Assembly (NCBI GenBank): GCA_963759115.1
Contig: CAVWXT010000006.1
Span: forward strand, 1,674,001 to 1,738,000
Length of the DNA: 64,000 bases
From: CAVWXT01 sp963759115
GTDB taxonomy: Bacteria > Planctomycetota > Planctomycetia > Pirellulales > Thermoguttaceae
Direction: 5' to 3'
The position numbers and the translations under genes were made by a program. Of this stretch, positions 59,675 through 64,000 are shown in pieces. Position 1 is the first letter of the stretch; every line of letters begins with the position of its first letter. Below the pieces are notes generated by a model. It saw only the letters and a list, made by a program, of their open reading frames with translations. It had not been told where the DNA came from and did not search any database.

Positions 59675-60571
59675 TTAGGGCAATCCGCCCGCCTCCGAGA
59701 ACTCCCGATCGGTGAGCCGCTCGTAGGCCTCGACGTACTTCTGCCGCGTCTTGGCCACCACGTCCTCCGGCAAGGCCGGCGGCGGGCTGTTCTTGTCCCA
59801 CTCGGTGGACGACAGCCAATCGCGCACAAACTGCTTGTCGAACGACGGCTGACCCCGGCCCGGCGCATATTGGTCGGCCGGCCAGAAGCGGGAACTGTCG
59901 GGCGTGAGCACTTCGTCGATCAGCAGCAGCTCCCCGCCCACCCGGCCGAACTCGAACTTCGTGTCGGCGATCAGAATCCCTCGCTGCCGGGCGTATTCCG
60001 AGCCGCGTTGGAAGACCCGCAGGCTCCGCCGCCGCAACTCTTCGGCCAGTTCGCGGCCCACCAGGTCCACGACCCGCTGGAACGAAATGTTCTCGTCGTG
60101 GCCGGTCGTCGCTTTGGTGGAAGGGGTAAAGATGGGTTCCGGCAGGCGGGCGCTCTCGGTCAGCCCGGGCGGCAATTCGATTCCGCAGACCATGCCGCTC
60201 TGCTGGTATTCCTTCCAGCCCGAACCGGCCAAGTAACCCCGCACCACGCATTCGATCGGCACCACCTCGGTCTTGCGACAAAGCGTCGAGCGGCCGGCCA
60301 ACATGCGGCGGTCTGCGCCCGCCGGCAGATCCATCTGCTCGACGGCGGTGGTAATCAGGTGATTCGGCTCGCCGAGCAGCCCGAACCAATAGGCGGCGAT
60401 CTGCGTCAGCACCCGTCCCTTGTCGGGGATGCCGGTCGGCAGCACCCAGTCGAAGGCGCTGATCCGGTCGGTGCTCACCAGCAGCAGGCGGTCGCCCAGG
60501 TCGTAGACGTCGCGGACCTTGCCCCGTCGGACCGGCAATCCCGGCAGAGATGTTTCGCGAACAACACTCAT
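59675..60571 (-). CDS. purC: Phosphoribosylaminoimidazole-succinocarboxamide synthase
   Basis: 298 residues starting MSVVRETSLPGLPVRRGKVR. It has the SAICAR synthase motifs GKVRDVYDLGDRLLLVSTDR, ECVVRGYLAGSGWKEYQ, PSTKATTGHDENI and LIADTKFEFG. Joins CAIR and aspartate with ATP in purine synthesis. The larger form (about 300 residues) is the usual one. It is intact. Confidence 0.95.
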   Translation of the reverse strand: MSVVRETSLPGLPVRRGKVRDVYDLGDRLLLVSTDRISAFDWVLPTGIPDKGRVLTQIAAYWFGLLGEPNHLITTAVEQMDLPAGADRRMLAGRSTLCRKTEVVPIECVVRGYLAGSGWKEYQQSGMVCGIELPPGLTESARLPEPIFTPSTKATTGHDENISFQRVVDLVGRELAEELRRRSLRVFQRGSEYARQRGILIADTKFEFGRVGGELLLIDEVLTPDSSRFWPADQYAPGRGQPSFDKQFVRDWLSSTEWDKNSPPPALPEDVVAKTRQKYVEAYERLTDREFSEAGGLP

Positions 60572-60911
60572 GGCTCTCGCTGAATCAATAGTGGTTAACG
60601 AACGGGCGGCTGGTCGAAAGGCATCATGCGACCGCGGATCGTACGGCTGCAAGGCGAGCAGAGGAATAGCGCCAATTACCGGGGGCGGTGGCCGGCGCTC
60701 TCGCCCCGATTCACCGGCCACGATCCACCAATCCCAGTCGCCGAATATACCCCACTGGCCGCAGAATAGCCAGGGGGCGGGAGGGCGGGAAAAGGGGAGG
60801 TACTCCACCTGCACAGCCGAGGATTTCGACCTGCCAGCCCTCTTTGCCGAGCGCCATTTTGAGCGTTCAGGGTGTGACCTGGCTTACAATGGCCCTGATC
60901 GCCTTTCCGAT
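60572..60911. other. Intergenic region, no gene seen
   Basis: About 340 bases upstream of purC. I find no gene or riboswitch. Confidence 0.4.
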
Positions 60912-61142
60912 TCATTTGCTTCGGTCGCCAGGCTCACGCTCCGGATGGCGTTCAACCTCGACCTCAAGACGCCCGTCTTTTCCATCCGGGCCCTTACTGC
61001 GCTCGACCTTGACTCTGGTTTTCCCCTCGACTTGCACGTCCAGAACTTTCTCTTTCTCTTCCCTCTTTTGGCAACCGATGGTCGGCAAGGCCAGAATCAG
61101 GGCGAGAATAATGCTCGTCACGCCGGTCAGCAGCTTGGTCAT
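60912..61142 (-). CDS. Small lipoprotein
   Basis: 76 residues with a lipobox (ILALILALPTIGC, Cys at residue 24), then a charged tail EEKEKVLDVQVEGKTRVKVE. Probably held in the envelope. No family recognised. Confidence 0.65.
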   Translation of the reverse strand: MTKLLTGVTSIILALILALPTIGCQKREEKEKVLDVQVEGKTRVKVERSKGPDGKDGRLEVEVERHPEREPGDRSK

Positions 61143-61187
61143 GTGCCTGCTCCTTGTATTGCGGGTTGTCTCGCAACGATCTTCACG

Positions 61188-61472
61188 TTACGGCGGCGGC
61201 GGACGCCTGGCAGTAATCAAGCTCAAGAGGGCCACGAAGAGGGCCGCGCCGATGATCGACCAGATGATGGGAAAGCCCTGCCCGCCGACCTGCAGCACGA
61301 ATAGGTCGGGCAGCGCCAGAAGCCGCGCCAACCAGGTGCCCAGCAGCGCACCGATAAACCCCAGCACCACCGACACCAGGCATCCGCCCCGGGAATATCC
61401 GGCGATCGCCTGGCCTAGCGCCCCACAAATCCCCGCGACCACCAGCAGCAGAATGAGGTCGACGATCGTCAT
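61188..61472 (-). CDS. GlsB/YeaQ/YmgE-family membrane protein
   Basis: 94 residues with three hydrophobic helices: MTIVDLILLLVVAGICGALG, CLVSVVLGFIGALLGTWLAR, FPIIWSIIGAALFVALLSLI. It matches the transglycosylase-associated stress family of unknown action. The gene is close to two other small envelope genes. Confidence 0.82.
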   Translation of the reverse strand: MTIVDLILLLVVAGICGALGQAIAGYSRGGCLVSVVLGFIGALLGTWLARLLALPDLFVLQVGGQGFPIIWSIIGAALFVALLSLITARRPPPP

Positions 61473-61494
61473 GTCGCCAATCTTTCGATGTTGC

Positions 61495-61989
61495 TCAGCG
61501 CCTCATCAACAGCAAGGCGCCCGCGGCAACCGCCAAAATCGCCAGAATCTGGCCACCGTGCGAAACGCTTATACCCAATAGTTGGATCAAGCCGGTGGCC
61601 AACAGCCAAATCCCCAGCAGCAGGTAACCCCATTCTTGTTGGCGCCGCCAATTCCAAGGCATCATCGTCGTGCTCCGCTGCCGGTTGGTTACGGCTGGTG
61701 CTCGTGTTCCGCAACGGGTGGTTCCGTGGCTGTCGGCGCGCTGATAGTGCGACGGCTGCCGGAGCCCCTCTCCCGCTTTGCGCAACGCAGCGCCCGCTTT
61801 GTCGAGAATCTCGCCTCCGGCTTCCTGCGTCTTTTCGACCGCATCGTGCGTCTTCTCCTTCAGTTCCTTCTTGTCGACCGTGATGCTGGCATCGTTCTCG
61901 GTGTTTCGCACGTGAATCACGCCCACGTGGGCCAAGAGGATGCCGACCAACGCGAGTATTGCAATCACTATCAGAATCCATCGGCTCAT
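61495..61989 (-). CDS. Small membrane protein, perhaps two genes
   Basis: 164 residues. The first 85 (helix MSRWILIVIAILALVGILLA, then VRNTENDASITVDKKELKEK and a charged coil) and the last 56 (helix LLLGIWLLATGLIQLLGISV then QILAILAVAAGALLLM) look like separate proteins. The stretch in between (SHYQRADSHGTTRCGTRAPA) does not look like protein. A second ATG at 61665 opens the last part, so two genes with a lost frame between them are likely. Confidence 0.5.
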   Translation of the reverse strand: MSRWILIVIAILALVGILLAHVGVIHVRNTENDASITVDKKELKEKTHDAVEKTQEAGGEILDKAGAALRKAGEGLRQPSHYQRADSHGTTRCGTRAPAVTNRQRSTTMMPWNWRRQQEWGYLLLGIWLLATGLIQLLGISVSHGGQILAILAVAAGALLLMRR

Positions 61990-62001
61990 GGCAATTCTCC
62001 T

Positions 62002-62393
62002 TCATTCGCGCCCTGATGACGTGGTCGCAGCCAACTGCTCTTCAAGGACTTGAACCAGCTCGGCCGGGTCAACCGGTTTGGCAAGAACCCGCTCGGCCCC
62101 CGCTTCCATTGCCTGATACACCGAATCAATTCGGGGAGTGCCGGTCAGGAAGACTTGATGAGTGTTCGGCTGTGCCTCACGGATCCGTCGGCAGACGTCG
62201 GCGCCGTCCAATCCGGGCCTGCGATAGTCGAACACGACCGCGTCGTAGTTGTTCTTGCGGGCGAGTTCCAACGCCCTCGAAGCCACCCATGCGGTCTCCG
62301 TCCGCCAGTCTCTCGACAAGAGGATTTTCGCCACGTGGCGCAAGCCTCTTCGTCGTCGCCGACGATGAGAATATTGACTGATGTGGTTGCCAT
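62002..62393 (-). CDS. Response-regulator receiver protein, one frameshift
   Basis: About 130 residues, receiver domain only. Starts MATTSVNILIVGDDEEACAT, the frame shifts near 62340, then VAKILLSRDWRTETAWVASR and NYDAVVFDYRRPGLDGADVC (phospho-acceptor Asp in VVFDYR) and VLAKPVDPAEL with the Lys. No output domain, so a partner passes the signal on. The cognate kinase is not in view. Confidence 0.82.
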
Positions 62394-62924
62394 TGCGTGT
62401 CTCCTCAGTGGGCTCTTGGCGGTTGCCCCCATGTCGACGTATACGCAGACCGGACACTTCCGACTCGGGACATCTCAAGCAACACGAGCGAAGCCCGTGG
62501 AACGGCCTCTAACGGCGGTCTTGGGCTTGCAGCGGTTGGCAACTTCCCGGCGCCAGCTTCCAACCACCTATAATGACTTTTATGCGCGGACCCGGCCGGA
62601 GGCAAGTCACACGGCGGGGGGCGAGACGCCGCGGGCCTTTTTGGCCATCTTGGCTGACATTTTTCGCACGCCCTCCAAACCGACGGTCGTCTCCGTAACT
62701 CCGCCAGGGCGATGAGGAATCGGCGAATCGGCGACTTGCCGACGGGCAGCCGCAGCCACCTCGCCGCGCGGCACTTCACCTCGGCTGGCCAATTGACTAG
62801 ACTGTTGGCGGAAATCCTCCCGGCCTGCCGCTAAGGACCTGGCGTAGAGCGGATTTCAATCCGTTGGAACGGAATGAATTCCGTTCTATGAACTTGTTCG
62901 CCGACAACCGCCAAGGACCAACGC
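62394..62924. other. Intergenic region, no gene seen
   Basis: About 530 bases. No convincing gene. The repeat at 62843-62890 is near the right edge. Confidence 0.4.
62843..62890. repeat. Dispersed palindromic repeat (second copy)
   Basis: GTAGAGCGGATTTCAATCCG, then GGAACGGAATGAATTCCGTT and CTATGA. The same element as at 49081-49129. It contains the dyad GAACGGAATGAATTCCGTTC. Confidence 0.65.
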
Positions 62925-64000
62925 ATGAAAATCAGCCTCTTGACCGACCTGGAACTCCGCAAGCTTCACGATGCGTCGATCCACATCCTGGAGACGATCG
63001 GCGTCCACGTACCACACCCCGAAATGCTGAACTTGTTCGCCGAAGCGGGCGCGGTGGTGGATTCCGACAGCCAACGCGTACGGATCCCCGAGACCTTGGT
63101 TACCCGCTGCCTGGAAATCGCCGGCAAGTCGTTCACGATCTACGGTCGCGACCGGAGCAAGAAGGCGGAATTCGGCTTGGGAAAACGCAACTACAACAGC
63201 AGTGCCGGCCAGGCACTTTGGGTCAACGACGATCTCACCCGCCGCTACACCACCCTGGACGACGTCGCCGTGGCCAGCCGCCTGGCCGATGGGCTGCCTT
63301 CGATCAACATCGTGGGGTCGATGTCCGATCCGCACGAATTGCCCGTGGAGTGGCGGTGCGTGGCGGTCGCCGCCGAGCAGATCAAGAACACCACCAAGCC
63401 GATCACTTTCTGGTTCCACGATCGGGCGTCGGCTAAGTTCCTGATGGAACTGTTCGCCATCGTAGCCGGAAGCGAAGACGAGGCCGCCCGCTATCCCCTG
63501 GCGTATCCCTTCCTGGAGCCGATCAGCCCGCTGAGGTTCCCCCAACGCGGCGTGGATCTGTTGTTCGAGACCTGCCGCTTGAACTTGCCGGTGCCGATCG
63601 GACCGATGGCACAGGTGGGCGTCTCGGCAGTGGGCACGCTGGCCGGCACGATGGCCCAGCAGAACGCCGAAATCCTGGCCGGACTGTGCATCGTGGAGTT
63701 GATCCATCCGGGCACGCCGGTCTGCTACGGCGGCATTCCCCACGCCTTCGACATGCAAACGACGCAAGTAATCTTCAGCGGTCCGGAACAGGCCCTGATG
63801 GCCGTCGGGCTGACGGAGTTGGGCAAATCGTACGGCCTGCCGATCTACATCAACGTGGGGCTCACCGACAGCAAGTTGCCCGACGCCCAGGCCGGCCTCG
63901 AGGCGGGCATTACACTGGCGTGCGGGGCGATGGCCGGGGCCGACATCTTCGGACATTTTGGCATCTGCGGGGCCGACCAGGGGGCGTCGCTTGCCCTGTT
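62925..64000 (+). CDS. Trimethylamine-methyltransferase family protein (MttB superfamily), cut at window end
   Basis: The first 358 residues, MKISLLTDLELRKLHDASIH then FAEAGAVVDSDSQRVRIPET and GLGKRNYNSSAGQALWVNDD. The pattern fits MttB-family corrinoid methyltransferases, with GLTDSKLPDAQAGLEAGITL near the end. There is no in-frame amber in the visible part, so nothing suggests the pyrrolysine form. AAGGA precedes the ATG at 62925. It removes methyl groups from a quaternary amine for a corrinoid protein; the true substrate is unknown. The window ends before the gene does. Confidence 0.88.
   Translation, partial: MKISLLTDLELRKLHDASIHILETIGVHVPHPEMLNLFAEAGAVVDSDSQRVRIPETLVTRCLEIAGKSFTIYGRDRSKKAEFGLGKRNYNSSAGQALWVNDDLTRRYTTLDDVAVASRLADGLPSINIVGSMSDPHELPVEWRCVAVAAEQIKNTTKPITFWFHDRASAKFLMELFAIVAGSEDEAARYPLAYPFLEPISPLRFPQRGVDLLFETCRLNLPVPIGPMAQVGVSAVGTLAGTMAQQNAEILAGLCIVELIHPGTPVCYGGIPHAFDMQTTQVIFSGPEQALMAVGLTELGKSYGLPIYINVGLTDSKLPDAQAGLEAGITLACGAMAGADIFGHFGICGADQGASLAL

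Noticed and set aside
62925..64000. Pyrrolysine-containing trimethylamine methyltransferase
   Set aside because: No in-frame TAG is present in the visible part; the family has many members without pyrrolysine.

Overview
The window is high-GC bacterial DNA that looks like a planctomycete, most likely of the Pirellulales type. The signs are a PEP-CTERM protein, a surface protein with the planctomycete N-terminal EPRQLLSA motif, a Ser/Thr kinase, Gfo/Idh/MocA and GH10-like proteins of planctomycete flavour, and many toxin-antitoxin genes. This is inferred from protein features only. Many conserved genes are split by single-base frameshifts whose flanking protein is otherwise intact. That fits residual indel errors (for example a long-read metagenome assembly) better than gene decay. 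I therefore annotate such loci as single genes and give the approximate shift positions.

Layout. 0-13 kb: the end of carB, a frameshifted exported protein, and an efflux locus on the minus strand (ArsR repressor, thioredoxin, membrane fusion protein, a PIN toxin-antitoxin group, RND permease), followed by a PEP-CTERM protein with autotransporter-type repeats. 13-21 kb: two membrane proteins, then a second efflux operon on the plus strand (TetR, fusion protein, RND permease) with overlapping start and stop codons and a clear promoter/operator. 21-27 kb: a Tat-exported protein, an oxidoreductase plus a UroD-like methyltransferase/decarboxylase homologue, and lepA.

26.9-36.6 kb is an accessory region: three toxin-antitoxin or nucleotidyltransferase pairs, a REP-associated transposase surrounded by its palindromic repeats, an IS with doubled terminal repeats, a HEPN-motif protein followed by an AbiJ-like/PD-(D/E)XK nuclease (the best candidate for an undescribed defence pair), a hemW of different composition and a receiver-like protein without its phospho-acceptor. 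A tRNA-Ser(GGA) sits at the right edge. 37-48 kb: a dihydroorotate-dehydrogenase-like gene coupled to pyruvate:ferredoxin oxidoreductase, an aspartyl protease, a DinB protein, hemerythrin, an alpha/beta hydrolase, a kinase and a GH10-like protein. 48-57.6 kb: a small exported protein, a cold-shock-like protein, WD40 and SdrD-type surface proteins, and a polyamine locus (decarboxylase and homospermidine synthase) with two toxin-antitoxin modules between its genes. 57.8-64 kb: a possible small RNA, a DUF3800 gene cut by an IS30 element, purC, small envelope proteins, a receiver protein and the start of an MttB-family methyltransferase.

The most unusual thing in the window is a palindromic repeat of about 35 bp per arm, usually in pairs. 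It occurs five times, and every copy lies in frame inside a conserved protein gene (two RND pumps, hemW and nifJ), always in a loop or linker. It behaves like the Rickettsia palindromic elements.
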